Positions 17,637 through 27,278 of a stretch of DNA of 43,436 nt are shown here, one piece after another. The stretch is taken from the NCBI GenBank assembly GCA_002433075.1, contig DJHM01000003.1:31043-74478 (forward strand), read 5' to 3'. The first letter of the stretch is position 1. The number at the start of each line of letters is the position of its first letter. Under the pieces are notes generated by a model. The model did not search any database. It saw only the letters and a program-made list of their open reading frames with translations, and was not told the DNA's origin. The position numbers were made by a program, and so were the translations under genes. The DNA comes from Latescibacteria bacterium UBA6620 (lineage in GTDB: Bacteria > Latescibacterota > UBA2968).

Positions 17637-18680
17637 ATGGCCGACCGGATGCGGGTCGCTGTGTTGGGCATGGCCCACGATCATCTGTGGACGAACCTCC
17701 GTCAATTGGAAGCCGTGGACGGGGCCGAGCTGGTGGCGGGGGCCGATTACGACGAGGCCCTCAGGGCGAAGTTCGTGGCGGATACGGGATGCGCGACTGT
17801 CTTCGATGATTACGATGCTCTGCTGGATGACATCGAGCCGGACGCCGTGTTCGTGTTTTCGGCCACCGCCGAACACGCCGACATCGTCGAGCTGTGCGCG
17901 CCGAGGGGCATCGACGTGATGGTCGAGAAGCCGATGGCGGCCACGCTCGAGCAGGCCGATCGAATGCTGGTCGCCGCACGAACCCACGGCAGCTGCCTGA
18001 TGGTCAACTGGCCGACGGCCTGGTCTCGAAGCTGGCGCACGGCCAAGCGACTGGCCGACGAAGGGGCGATCGGCGATGTGTGGCAGATTCTGTGGCGCGG
18101 CGGACATTGTGGTCCCGACGAGCTGGGGTGTTCCGAGCATTTCTGCGGGTTTCTGTTCGATCCCGAGCTGAACGGGGCGGGTGCGTTCAACGATTACGGG
18201 GGATACGGGTCGTCCCTGTGCGTCTGGTTCCTGGGGAGCCCGCAGTCCGTTGTTGGTGTTGCTGGCCGGCTTCTGAAACGCCACCTGCCGGTCGACGACA
18301 ACGGCATGATGGTGCTGCGATACCCGAAGGCCATGTGTCGGTTGGAAATGACGTGGACGGAGGCCGTGGCCTATCGGCCCGCACACGATCTTGTCATTTA
18401 CGGTACTGATGGAACGCTCATCGCCGGAGACACAGATGTCGAGTTCTTCGGGCGGGACAAGAAAGAAGGCGTGACCGTGGCGTTTGACGACCTGCCCGCC
18501 GGGGAGAAGGACGGGCCCACCCATTTCATCGAGTCGATCCGTGCAGGAACCGAGCCTCGAGGCCTTACGAACGCGGATCTGTCGCGTGATGCGCAGGAAG
18601 TCATGGAGGCCGGTTTTCTTTCAGCCGTGAACGGCATGACGGTCTCCCTGCCGGTCGAACACCATCTCTTCAGAGGGTAA
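17637..18680 (+). CDS. Gfo/Idh/MocA family NAD(P)-dependent oxidoreductase
   Basis: 347 residues from ATG at 17637 (aaggag eight bases upstream; a GTG at 17631 is also in frame). The N-terminal Rossmann fold shows RVAVLGMAHDHLWTNLRQL; the usual GxGxxG is changed to GMAHDH, which weakens the dinucleotide assignment. The family lysine occurs in VMVEKPMAATLEQAD (EKP motif) and the C-terminal sheet domain follows (AFNDYGGYGSSLCVWFLG). Members oxidise or reduce sugars, inositols or related polyols. It starts two bases after the GH38-like gene, so the two probably work on the same carbohydrate. Cytoplasmic. Confidence 0.85.
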   Translation: MADRMRVAVLGMAHDHLWTNLRQLEAVDGAELVAGADYDEALRAKFVADTGCATVFDDYDALLDDIEPDAVFVFSATAEHADIVELCAPRGIDVMVEKPMAATLEQADRMLVAARTHGSCLMVNWPTAWSRSWRTAKRLADEGAIGDVWQILWRGGHCGPDELGCSEHFCGFLFDPELNGAGAFNDYGGYGSSLCVWFLGSPQSVVGVAGRLLKRHLPVDDNGMMVLRYPKAMCRLEMTWTEAVAYRPAHDLVIYGTDGTLIAGDTDVEFFGRDKKEGVTVAFDDLPAGEKDGPTHFIESIRAGTEPRGLTNADLSRDAQEVMEAGFLSAVNGMTVSLPVEHHLFRG

Positions 18681-18681
18681 C

Positions 18682-20955
18682 GTGCGTCTGATTCTGCTCC
18701 TGATCGTGTGGACGACGTCCCTAGCGGCGCAGCCGGATACCGGCCGCGAACCCCGTGTGGCCGACGGGCTCGACAGTCTCCTCGCGGTGCCTCACATCGA
18801 TTCGGTGATCGCAGAACTGGGCGATTCCCTTTTCGTTCCTCCTGCCAAGCGCGCCCGTATCGTACGTGACCGATACGGGGTGCCCCACATCTACGGACAT
18901 ACGGACATCGAAGTCGCGTTCGGGTTTGGCTACGCCCAGGCGCAGGATCACTTGATCGAGATGCTGCTGAGCTATCGCCAGGCCAAGGGTGAAATGGCCG
19001 AAGTCGTCGGCCCTTCCGCGATCGAGAGTGATTTCAAGTCGCGAACCTGGCGGATCGACCGTGTCGCGGGTGAGCTCTACGGAACGATTCCGGAAGACAC
19101 GCGCCGTTACATTCGTGGGTTCGTCGACGGCGTAAACCACTATATCGACATCCATCGGCAGGTTCTTCCCTCGTGGGTGGAACCGATTCGCGGAACCGAT
19201 GTTGTTGCGGCGACGCGATGGATGGTGCTTCAGTTCGTGGAGAAGCAGGGGACGGCCGAACTCGCTGCGAAGGGTCTGGCGCCGGATGTTCCGGCGGGTG
19301 TGCTCGGCTCGAATCAGGTCGTGGTCGCTCCGACACGGAGCGCGGGTGGTCGAACGATCATGATGTCGGACCTCCATTTCCCGTGGGAAGCGCCCTATCG
19401 GATGTACGAAGCGCACCTGGTGAGCGGTGAGGGGCTTCGAGTTTACGGGGGAACGTTTTTCGGATGGCCCGTTCTCTTCCAGGGGCACAATGGTCAGTTG
19501 GCGTGGTCCTTCACGACGAACGACGCGGATGTGTTCGATCTCTACGAGGTGAAACTCGATCCTGCCAATCCGAGACGTTATCTGTATGAACGGGAGAAGG
19601 AGCGCGTATCCTCCAGGCAGGTCGGCATTCGGGTGCGTCGAGGGGAAGGGATGGAAGAAATATCTCGGACCCTCCTGTCGACCCATCACGGGCCGGTTTA
19701 CAAGATGGGGGAAAACTGGGCTTACGCCGCGAAGGCCCCGATCGACGAAATCGCAAACGTCGTGGGTCAGCTCTACCACATGGGGAGAGCGAGCAACCTT
19801 CCTCAGTTCAGGTCTGCCGTTTCGCAGCTTCAGATCCCATCGATCAATGTGATGTACGGCGATATCGAGGGCACCACGTATTACGTATTCGCCGCGCGTT
19901 CCCCCGTGCGGTCCGATAAGTTCGACTGGCGTGCGCCGGTGCCGGGGTGGACGAAGGACTCTGAGTGGCGCGGCGTCCTGCCTTTCTCACAGCTGCCCCA
20001 GGTCGTCAACCCGATCCCCGGGTTCATGCAGAATTGTAACGTCCCTCCCGACGCGCTGACTTCCGACCCGCTGCTCGACCGGTCGAGCTACCCGGCCTCG
20101 CTCGGGTGGGGAAAGATGACGGACCGTGGGCGACGTGCACGAACGTGGCTCGCTTCGCGGGATCTGGTGTCGATCGAGGATCTGATCGAACTCTCGCGAG
20201 ACAGCTATCTCATTCCAGCCGAGGAGCTCAAAGGACTGATCCTCGGGGGCTACAACCAGATCTGGCAGGAACTTTACGACCCGGACGCCCACGTCGCGGG
20301 GGCTGTGAATCTGTTACGGGCGTGGGACAACCGGGCTGACGTGGACAGCCGGGCGGTCCTTCTGTTCGCGACCTGGCAGCGGCGGTTCGGCCCCCTCGTC
20401 GAGCAGCTTCCGCACGACCAGCGCGTCGATACGAGGGTGCTGCAGCGTGTGGCCGTCGATGCGTTGCAACAGGCGGTGGCTTACATGATGGAAACCTACG
20501 GTCGGTTGGACCTTCGCTGGGGCGAAGTGCACGTGATCGAGCGTGGGGACACGGTCCATCCCGTGGGTGGCTCGCCGGACGGCATGGAGGCCGTACACTC
20601 CACCTGGTCCGAACACGGGGACGATGGCGTATACCGCGTGACGGGAGGATCGGCCTTTACGATGGTCGTCGCGCTAGACGAAGAACCCGAGGCGTGGACG
20701 CTGGTGCCGTTCGGCAGTAGCGAGGACACACTCTCGGCCCATTTCGCAGACCAGGCGGAACGGCAGGCCGACGGGCGATTCAAACGCGCGTGGTACACGA
20801 CCCTGGAGGTGGCCACGCACGCGGAATCGGTTCTGACCGTGCCGTTCGAGGGCGAGGAGATCGAACGGGAACGCATGCGCGTATGGTGGAGGTCGCGGGC
20901 CCTGCGCCGTGCGGCGCCAAACGATACGACGCAAGTGGAGGAAATTGTCGACTGA
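18682..20955 (+). CDS. Penicillin-acylase family Ntn-hydrolase (AHL-acylase-like)
   Basis: 757 residues from GTG at 18682, one base after the previous stop. A signal peptide (MRLILLLIVWTTSLAA) directs it to the periplasm. The pro-chain carries RDRYGVPHIYGHTDIEVAFGFGYAQAQDH, typical of the family. Autocleavage is expected at G209/S210 in VLGSNQVVV, which makes Ser210 the N-terminal nucleophile of the beta chain. PWEAPYRMYEAHL and FQGHNGQLAWSFTTNDAD form the conserved active-site regions. Members hydrolyse amide bonds of beta-lactams, acyl-homoserine lactones or acylated cyclic peptides. The substrate cannot be decided by eye. Length fits the PvdQ/QuiP/aculeacin-acylase range. Confidence 0.88.
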   Translation: MRLILLLIVWTTSLAAQPDTGREPRVADGLDSLLAVPHIDSVIAELGDSLFVPPAKRARIVRDRYGVPHIYGHTDIEVAFGFGYAQAQDHLIEMLLSYRQAKGEMAEVVGPSAIESDFKSRTWRIDRVAGELYGTIPEDTRRYIRGFVDGVNHYIDIHRQVLPSWVEPIRGTDVVAATRWMVLQFVEKQGTAELAAKGLAPDVPAGVLGSNQVVVAPTRSAGGRTIMMSDLHFPWEAPYRMYEAHLVSGEGLRVYGGTFFGWPVLFQGHNGQLAWSFTTNDADVFDLYEVKLDPANPRRYLYEREKERVSSRQVGIRVRRGEGMEEISRTLLSTHHGPVYKMGENWAYAAKAPIDEIANVVGQLYHMGRASNLPQFRSAVSQLQIPSINVMYGDIEGTTYYVFAARSPVRSDKFDWRAPVPGWTKDSEWRGVLPFSQLPQVVNPIPGFMQNCNVPPDALTSDPLLDRSSYPASLGWGKMTDRGRRARTWLASRDLVSIEDLIELSRDSYLIPAEELKGLILGGYNQIWQELYDPDAHVAGAVNLLRAWDNRADVDSRAVLLFATWQRRFGPLVEQLPHDQRVDTRVLQRVAVDALQQAVAYMMETYGRLDLRWGEVHVIERGDTVHPVGGSPDGMEAVHSTWSEHGDDGVYRVTGGSAFTMVVALDEEPEAWTLVPFGSSEDTLSAHFADQAERQADGRFKRAWYTTLEVATHAESVLTVPFEGEEIERERMRVWWRSRALRRAAPNDTTQVEEIVD

Positions 20956-21021
20956 GGGCGTATCCTGTGTTTGGTGATTCAGGATGGACGCCTATATTGG
21001 GACTCTTGCAAGAGGGTTGTC

Positions 21022-21213
21022 GTGCCGACATATAAAGTCGTTGTCGAAGTCGAGTCCGATTTCGGGCTCGACGAGGTGAACACGATTCTGGAGCGGCTGT
21101 TCGAAGTTCCGGCGCGCGCCCTAGAGGAGGGTCGCACGTTCAATGCCCGGCTTCTGGCCTCGGCCGAGACACAGGCCAGCCGGTCGGGCCGAACCCCTGG
21201 CGAAGGACAATGA
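21022..21213 (+). CDS. Small uncharacterised protein upstream of response regulator
   Basis: 63 residues from GTG at 21022, chosen for the agaggg five bases upstream; an in-frame TTG at 20971 would give 80 residues. The N-terminal half (PTYKVVVEVESDFGLDEVNTILERLFEV) reads as beta-alpha with one helix; the tail is polar and probably disordered. No family is recognised. It ends two bases before the start of the broken response regulator, so the two were likely translated together. Confidence 0.5.
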   Translation: MPTYKVVVEVESDFGLDEVNTILERLFEVPARALEEGRTFNARLLASAETQASRSGRTPGEGQ

Positions 21214-21215
21214 CC

Positions 21216-21572
21216 ATGGCGAAAATCGTAGTCATGGATGATGAAAACACCATCCGCATGGCCATCACAAAGGTAATGGAGCGGGACGGTCACGAGGTGT
21301 AGGCCCTTGAGGACGCGGCTCCGGCCCTGGAGTCCGTGAACTGGGAATAAGTCGACCTCGTCGCGTCGGATCTGGTGATGCCGACGCCCGGCGACCAGTT
21401 CGTGCTGATTCTCCAGCAGGAGGGTGTGGAAGTTCCGATCATCATCCTGAGCGCCAACCTGAACGAAGAGAGAATTCAGTATCTGTAAGAACTGGGTGTT
21501 TAAATGACGATTCCCAAACCTTTCGAATTCGCACAGTTACTCGAAGCTGTGAACGGAATCCTGGCGAAGTAA
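21216..21572 (+). pseudogene. Single-domain response regulator with four in-frame stops
   Basis: A single continuous frame of 118 codons plus a final TAA encodes a complete CheY-like receiver domain: MAKIVVMDDENTIRMAI (acidic pocket DDE), VASDLVMPTPG (phospho-acceptor Asp), VPIIILSANL (switch Ser) and IPKPFEF (invariant Lys). Four stops interrupt it without any frame change: TAG at 21300-21302, TAA at 21348-21350, TAA at 21486-21488 and TAA at 21501-21503. At each place a Glu, Gln or Lys would fit. Every active-site residue is kept, which is unusual for a long-dead gene. It lies between a small gene and a sugar isomerase gene; no histidine kinase is nearby. Confidence 0.8.
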
Positions 21573-21588
21573 GAGGGAGGGGAGAGAC

Positions 21589-22449
21589 GTGGGGAAGAAA
21601 AAAGTGGAGAAGCCTCGGATCCACCATATGTGTTCCGTCGGCACGCTGGGCGGCTACGGTGGGAAGAAGGGGGAATGGGACATTCCGGAGAAGCTCAAAC
21701 GGATCAAGAAGGCCGGGTTCGACGGCTTTCTGGGTCGCATTCCGATGATCACTGCGGAGCACATTGAGAAGTCAGGGTTGATCTTCGCCGCGACGACCGA
21801 TATCGGTGGCGTGCGGGAGATCAAGGGCAAATTTCGCGCGATTAGAAAGGCGGGCGCAAGGTGCGTAAACGTCCAGATGCTGGACCACGATACGCCGACA
21901 AATCGCGCAGTGACCGTCGCCCGGAGTGTCATGGCGGCGGCGGCGGAGCTGGACATGGATGTCGCGATCGAGGTGCATCGAGACACGTGTACTGAGACGC
22001 CGGAGAAAGCCTACGCGTTGGCGGAGGGCTACGAAAAGGCTGAGAAACACCCCTTGAAGATGACCTGGGATTTCTCCCATCCCGCGGTCGTCAAGCACCT
22101 CTCGCCTCCTTACTGGGATCGGTTGGCGCTTCGCCCCGATCTGATTCAGCTTGCCCAGCAGTTTCACTTCCGGCCTTTCAACGGACACCACGCGCAGGTG
22201 CCCGCCCTGGGGAGAGGGGGTGCGCTGACTCCCGAATTCAAGGATTTTATGGTCTTCGCCGATCAGGTGATCGGATGCTGGCTGGAGGCGGCTACGCCCG
22301 GGCGGGAAATGTTCGCGTGCCCGGAACAGATCGCGGGCGGCTACATGCTGTCGGTGTTCGGAGATCGGTTCAAGGATGTGCAGGCGATTCGTCGTGAGCT
22401 GGATCGGTCGTTCAAGCGACGCGTCAAGAAATGGAAGCCGCCGGCCTGA
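21589..22449 (+). CDS. Sugar phosphate isomerase/epimerase-like TIM barrel
   Basis: 286 residues from GTG at 21589 with ggaggggag upstream. It is an AP-endonuclease-2/xylose-isomerase-type barrel: KLKRIKKAGFDGFLGRIP near the start, then metal-ligand positions in AIEVHRDT (Glu, His), MTWDFSHPAV (Asp, His), FRPFNGHHAQVP and WLEAATPG (Glu). Such proteins isomerise or epimerise keto-sugars and inosose compounds with a divalent metal. No signal peptide. It is followed, after 148 bases, by an aldolase gene in the same direction; together they suggest a sugar-acid catabolic step. Confidence 0.78.
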   Translation: MGKKKVEKPRIHHMCSVGTLGGYGGKKGEWDIPEKLKRIKKAGFDGFLGRIPMITAEHIEKSGLIFAATTDIGGVREIKGKFRAIRKAGARCVNVQMLDHDTPTNRAVTVARSVMAAAAELDMDVAIEVHRDTCTETPEKAYALAEGYEKAEKHPLKMTWDFSHPAVVKHLSPPYWDRLALRPDLIQLAQQFHFRPFNGHHAQVPALGRGGALTPEFKDFMVFADQVIGCWLEAATPGREMFACPEQIAGGYMLSVFGDRFKDVQAIRRELDRSFKRRVKKWKPPA

Positions 22450-22597
22450 GCGGGCGCGCATCCGCTCGAAACTCGCCCCTCGCGATTTCCGTCGCTCTGT
22501 CGATTCGGTCGACAGCGACTCGCGGGGGGTTCTTGTTTCAGTCCCGGATGTTCGTCGATCGTGTCGGCGATGTGAACGAAGCCAACGAGGAGGACGC

Positions 22598-23494
22598 ATG
22601 GCAGAGAAGCGCATCAACAAGTGTATCGATCTGCTCGAACAGGGCGAATATCTCTACTACACGGGCTGTGGAGAACTGACCTACGAGAACGGGAAGAAGC
22701 AGGCCAAAACGTGGGCGGACTTCCTGGTGTCGGATTTTGAACATTCGCCGTTCGACATCATTGGATTGCGGGCATTTATGCAGGGCCTGGTTGACGGGGG
22801 ACCGACGAACTCGGGTCATCGCAGCCCGACGGTCATCGTGACGCTTCCGGCGAACGCACGGACGGAAAACGAAGTTCGTGCGAACGCCTGGCAGGTCCGG
22901 CAAGTCCTCGCGGCTGGGGTGCACGGCATACTGCACACCCACACCCGACAGCCGGACGCGGTCAAAGCGTTCGTGGAGGAATGCAGATATCCATTCCAGA
23001 CGGCGGGCCTGGGCGGAGGTCTGAGACAGGGTCAACGAGGCTCGGGCGGACAGGGCTACGCGGCAGGGATCTGGGGACTCACGGGCCCCGAATACACGAA
23101 GGTCGCCGATCCGTGGCCGCTCAACCCGGAGGGGGAGCTGATGCTGGGGCTGAAGATCGAGGACCGTGAGGGCGCGGCCAATGCCGAGTATATTGCCCAG
23201 GTCCCCGGTCTGGCTTTCGCCGAATGGGGACCAGGTGACATGGGGATGTCATTCGGGCACGCCGACTCGCACGATCCGCCCTATCCTCCCGAGATGGAGA
23301 ACGCCCGCCAGATGGTGAAAGGGGCGTGTGACCGCGCAGGAGTTGCGTTCCTGAGTTCGTGGAACGATCCCAATCTGGATACGGAAGCCAAGGTTCGTTA
23401 CCTGATGGACTGGGGCGTGCGGATCATCTCCGGCGGACGAGAGGAGAACGCACAAATCGGACGGAAGATTTCGGGCCGGACGATGCCGGTGTAG
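22598..23494 (+). CDS. HpcH/HpaI aldolase family protein
   Basis: 298 residues from ATG at 22598, preceded by gaggagg; a longer frame from 22376 overlaps the previous gene and is not used. The fold signature is visible: FEHSPFDIIGLRAFMQG early, GVHGILHTHTRQPDAVKAF, and FAEWGPGDMGMSFGH, which corresponds to the family's G-P-x-D-L-x-x-S-x-G metal/substrate segment. Members are class II pyruvate-dependent aldolases that cleave 2-keto-3-deoxy sugar acids or 4-hydroxy-2-oxo acids. The glycine-rich loop GLGGGLRQGQRGSGGQG in the middle is unusual. A hairpin terminator follows at 23619. Confidence 0.82.
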   Translation: MAEKRINKCIDLLEQGEYLYYTGCGELTYENGKKQAKTWADFLVSDFEHSPFDIIGLRAFMQGLVDGGPTNSGHRSPTVIVTLPANARTENEVRANAWQVRQVLAAGVHGILHTHTRQPDAVKAFVEECRYPFQTAGLGGGLRQGQRGSGGQGYAAGIWGLTGPEYTKVADPWPLNPEGELMLGLKIEDREGAANAEYIAQVPGLAFAEWGPGDMGMSFGHADSHDPPYPPEMENARQMVKGACDRAGVAFLSSWNDPNLDTEAKVRYLMDWGVRIISGGREENAQIGRKISGRTMPV

Positions 23495-23618
23495 GTGGAG
23501 ATGGTCATCGTTTAATGCAGTCATTCTGATATCAGACGTATGAGATGGCCGGGCCGTTCTCAGCCCCACCACAGGACCTAACTCAGAGATCCGATCCTGC
23601 GCATCCGGCTTTGGCGGT

Positions 23619-23652
23619 GGGCCCGGGACGGATCACCGAGCGGGCCCGTTTT
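23619..23652 (+). terminator. Probable intrinsic terminator between aldolase gene and prpB
   Basis: GGGCCCG (23619-23625) pairs with CGGGCCC (23641-23647), with an inner CGG/CCG pair, followed by gtttt. It lies in the 195-base gap before prpB. The T run is short, so confidence is moderate. Confidence 0.5.
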
Positions 23653-23689
23653 GCGAAGCGAGTGACGACATCTGAATCGAGGAGTTCGA

Positions 23690-24580
23690 ATGAGCGCAGG
23701 ACAGCTTTTGCGCGATGCGATGGAGGCCGAGCGGCCCCTGCAGATCGTGGGGACGATCAACGCCTACACGGCATTGCTCGCTCAGGATGGCGGTTACCGG
23801 GCGATCTATCTGTCCGGGGCTGGTGTGGCGAACGCGTCCTACGGTCTGCCGGACCTGGCTCTGACTTCGCTCAACGACGTCGTGGAGGACGTGCGGCGGA
23901 TCGCTGGGACCACCGAGGTCCCGCTTTTGGTGGACGCGGACACCGGATGGGGACCGGCCCTGATGATCGCGCGTACGGTGCGTGAACTGACGCGGGCGGG
24001 CGCTGCAGGTTGTCACATCGAGGACCAGGTTCAGATGAAGCGATGTGGCCACCGACCGGGCAAAGCGCTCGTGTCGGGCGACGAGATGGCGGACCGGATC
24101 AAGAGTGCGGTCGACGGACGGGTAGACGACCGGTTCATGGTCGTGGCCAGGACGGATGCGCTGGCATCGGAAGGCCTGGAGGCGGCCATCGAAAGGTCGT
24201 GTCGTTATGTGGAAGCGGGGGCCGACGTCATCTTCGCGGAAGCGGTGACCGAGCTGGAGGAATACAGCCGATTCGTGGAGGGTGTGGGCGCCCCGATCCT
24301 CGCGAACATTACCGAATTCGGAAAGACGCCGCTGTTTACGATGGCCGAATTGGCGAGTGTGGGGGTCCGGTGCGCACTCTATCCGTTGTCGGCGTTCCGG
24401 GCGATGAGCAAAGCGGCACTGGCGGTTTACCAGACGATTCGAGCGAAAGGGACGCAAGCCGGGCTGTTGGGCACGATGCAAACCCGTGCGGAACTGTATG
24501 AGACCCTTCGCTACGAGGTCTTCGAACGAAAGATCGACGAACTGTTCGAGGAAGACCAGAAAGGCGAGGGCGCCTCGTGA
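23690..24580 (+). CDS. prpB: 2-methylisocitrate lyase-like protein (isocitrate lyase/PEP mutase family)
   Basis: 296 residues from ATG at 23690 (cgaggag upstream). The barrel shows GTINAYTALLAQDGGYRAIYLSG at the start, VPLLVDADTGWG (metal-binding Asp residues), GCHIEDQVQMK and the catalytic motif KRCGHR at 117-122, then VVARTDA. This matches methylisocitrate lyase, which splits 2-methylisocitrate into pyruvate and succinate in the methylcitrate cycle. Close relatives act on oxaloacetate or phosphonates, but the direct overlap with a PrpD gene (GTGA, four bases) strongly supports the prp assignment. prpC is not in the window. Confidence 0.85.
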   Translation: MSAGQLLRDAMEAERPLQIVGTINAYTALLAQDGGYRAIYLSGAGVANASYGLPDLALTSLNDVVEDVRRIAGTTEVPLLVDADTGWGPALMIARTVRELTRAGAAGCHIEDQVQMKRCGHRPGKALVSGDEMADRIKSAVDGRVDDRFMVVARTDALASEGLEAAIERSCRYVEAGADVIFAEAVTELEEYSRFVEGVGAPILANITEFGKTPLFTMAELASVGVRCALYPLSAFRAMSKAALAVYQTIRAKGTQAGLLGTMQTRAELYETLRYEVFERKIDELFEEDQKGEGAS

Positions 24581-26013
24581 ACGTGGCGACTAGAGACGCG
24601 CGGCGTCCCGATCCGGACTCTTTGTTCGAGACGATCGCGGACTACGTCTTGTCGTTCGACGCGACGGTCAGCGAAGAAGCGATGGCGACCGCCCGCTACT
24701 GCGTGATGGATTCGTTGGCGTGTGCGCTGATGGCGCTCGATTATCCGGCGTGCACGAAACTGCTTGGTCCGATCGTACCAGGCGCCGTCCTGTCTCCGGG
24801 TGCCCGTGTACCGGGTACGGACTTCGAGTTGGATCCGGTTCGGGCGGCGCACAATCTTGGGACGATGATTCGATGGCTAGACTACAACGATACCTGGCTC
24901 GCCGCCGAATGGGGGCATCCGTCGGACAATCTGGGCAGCATTCTGGCGCTGTCAGACTACCTGTGTCGAACGGGTACCGTCGTAACCCTGCGGGATGTTC
25001 TGAGCTGGGCGATCAAAGCCCACGAAATTCAGGGCGTGCTTGCTCTCGAAAACAGCTTTAACCGCGTAGGGCTGGATCATGTTCTGCTTGTTCGCATCGC
25101 TTCAACCGCAGTGGCGACAGCGATGCTGGGCGGCACACACGACCAGATCGTGGACGCCCTGACCAATGCGTGGATCGATGGCGGCGCCTTGAGGACCTAC
25201 AGACACGCGCCCAACACGGGATCCCGGAAGAGCTGGGCGGCAGGCGATGCGACGAGCCGTGGTGTTTGGCATGCCCTGCAGAGTCTGCGAGGCGAGATGG
25301 GCTATCCTTCCGCGCTGACGGCGGAGCGCTGGGGCTTCCAGGATGTGCTGTTCGAAGAGAAGGCAATCGAGCTCGGGAGACCCCTAAGGTCGTACGTGAT
25401 GGAACAGGTGTTGTTCAAGGTGTCCTATCCGGCGGAATTCCACGCGCAGACGGCTGTGGAAGCAGCTGTGGCCCTCCACCCTCACGTCGTGGATCGACTG
25501 GATGACATCGACCGGATCGATATCGAAACGCAGGAGGCGGGGGCTCGGATCATCGACAAGACGGGGCCGCTCGCAAATCCGGCCGATCGGGATCATTGCA
25601 TTCAGTACATGGTGGCGGTCCCGTTGCTGAAGGGCGATCTGACGGCCGAGGATTACGAGGATGCGGCTGCGGCCGATCCAAAGATCGACCGGTTGCGAGA
25701 GGCGATGGTCGTGCGGGAAAACGAATCGTTCACGGTGGACTATTTCGACGCGGGAAAGCGCGCGATCCCGAATGCGGTGCAGGTTTTTTTTCAGGACGGG
25801 TCGTCAACGGAACGAGTCGAAGTGAGCTACCCGATCGGTCACCGTCGGCGCAGGGGAGAAGCGTTTCCGCTGCTGAGAGAGAAGTACACGGCGGGCGTGA
25901 AGAGACATCTTTCGGCCGAAGGGGCCGCCCGTATCCTGGATGTGTGCGAGGACCAGGGCGCGTTCGAAGCGACGTCCGCCGATACCTTTGTGGGATGGTG
26001 GTGCGAATCGTGA
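24577..26013 (+). CDS. prpD: 2-methylcitrate dehydratase (MmgE/PrpD family)
   Basis: 478 residues from GTG at 24577, overlapping the prpB stop by four bases. Length is as for E. coli PrpD (483). Typical stretches: TARYCVMDSLACALMALDYPAC, IRWLDYNDTWLAAEWGHPSDN (active-site region, D-x-W), FNRVGLDHVLLVRIAST, RKSWAAGDATSRGV and VLFKVSYPAEFHAQTAVEAA. The enzyme dehydrates 2-methylcitrate to 2-methyl-cis-aconitate in propionyl-CoA breakdown; the aconitase step would need acnB or prpF-acnD elsewhere. Cytoplasmic. Confidence 0.9.
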   Translation: MNVATRDARRPDPDSLFETIADYVLSFDATVSEEAMATARYCVMDSLACALMALDYPACTKLLGPIVPGAVLSPGARVPGTDFELDPVRAAHNLGTMIRWLDYNDTWLAAEWGHPSDNLGSILALSDYLCRTGTVVTLRDVLSWAIKAHEIQGVLALENSFNRVGLDHVLLVRIASTAVATAMLGGTHDQIVDALTNAWIDGGALRTYRHAPNTGSRKSWAAGDATSRGVWHALQSLRGEMGYPSALTAERWGFQDVLFEEKAIELGRPLRSYVMEQVLFKVSYPAEFHAQTAVEAAVALHPHVVDRLDDIDRIDIETQEAGARIIDKTGPLANPADRDHCIQYMVAVPLLKGDLTAEDYEDAAAADPKIDRLREAMVVRENESFTVDYFDAGKRAIPNAVQVFFQDGSSTERVEVSYPIGHRRRRGEAFPLLREKYTAGVKRHLSAEGAARILDVCEDQGAFEATSADTFVGWWCES

Positions 26014-26060
26014 CCTCGAGCGAGGCGGCCTGGGTCTGCGCGACTTAGGAGACGGACTGG

Positions 26061-27209
26061 ATGGCGCGTGCAGAACGGGTGTGGTGGGTTTGTATCGCTG
26101 TTGCTGCGGCGACGCTGGCGTGCGAGACCGTCAACCCCGTCGACAGTTTCGACGCTACTGTGCGCGATGCGACCGCGCCCCCGTTGGCGAGTGCCGGGCG
26201 CCTGGCCGTGATCGGGGGCAGTGTCAGCAGTCAGGTCGTGTCGATCGTCGATCTGGACGCGCAACGGCAGGTGGGAGTCATCGCATTCAACGCCGTCGTG
26301 GCGGCGATTGCCCTTCACCCAAACGATCGGTCATTGTGGCTCTCGTTCGCGAGTAGTCCGGTCGGCCCGTTCGGGATCTACCGCGTCGACCCGGGCAGCA
26401 ATCGGGTGGACCGGGTCGACACGCCCGAGGAACTCACCCACGCGATTTAGCTCTGGTTCTCGCCCGACGGCGAACGACTCTATGTGATGAAGAGTCAGGA
26501 CGAGGTCTTCATCGTCGAAGCAAACCAGCCTTCGCAGATGGTGTCTGTCCCGACAGCCGACCGTGAAGGCGCGCGAAAAATCGACCGGATCGCCTACTCG
26601 CCGAGAGGGGGACTGGCCGCCCAGGGTGTTCTGGAAGCCCCTCGACCGCCGTCGAGTGCGGCCATGCTGCTGTTCGCGCAAAGCATCGGACAGTTAGTCT
26701 CCCTCGTCGATATCGGCTCCGCGCCGGAGGGGCCGGTCTTCAGCAGCAACGGCACGCGGATTCTGGCTATCGATTCGGACGGGCCGTCTCTCTTGCTGTT
26801 CCACCTCGCATCCGAGACGTACGGGCGCACGATGCTTCCCGGCGAGATCGTGACGTTCGCCGGGAAGGATGCGGCGGGCGACCGTGTGTTCCTGTTGAGT
26901 AATCGTTTCGGGATCGTGCGGGGCGAGTTCGACGAGGCGTCGGTTCTGCTGGAGGTCGACGGTGTGTCCGGAAGCCTTCAGGAGATTGACACGCTCAGGG
27001 GCGTGTATCGAAGCGGCGCCTTTATCGACGGTCGGAACATGCTTCTCCTGGCGGGTCCACACTTCCCGGATATTCGGCCCGAGACGACGGACTTCGTCGG
27101 AATGATCAACACCACGCTCTACGATCTGACCGAACGCCGGGTCGTGAAACTGATTCAGGTCGACTCGCGACTGGAATACCGAGATCAGATCGTCGTAGAA
27201 CAGACCTGA
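26061..27209 (+). pseudogene. Beta-propeller lipoprotein with one in-frame TAG
   Basis: 382 codons from ATG at 26061 (taggag upstream) to TGA at 27209 in one frame, interrupted only by TAG at 26448-26450. The N terminus is a lipoprotein signal peptide (VWWVCIAVAAATLAC, lipobox TLAC, cysteine about residue 20). The rest is a series of short repeats of the YncE/WD40-like type: VSIVDLDAQRQVGVIAF, HPNDRSLWLSF, LWFSPDGERLYVM, GPVFSSNGTRILAI, LLLFHLASETYG. Strand spacing continues through the stop: ELTHAI-stop-LWFSPDGERL, where Gln or Glu would fit. The protein would sit on the periplasmic side and bind a partner; no function is known. It follows prpD by 47 bases. Confidence 0.72.
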
Positions 27210-27278
27210 AGCGATTCTTCGCCCACGCCACGACTGCCGCCCCTCCCCACCGCCATTCATTTACTACTAGGACTGTGG

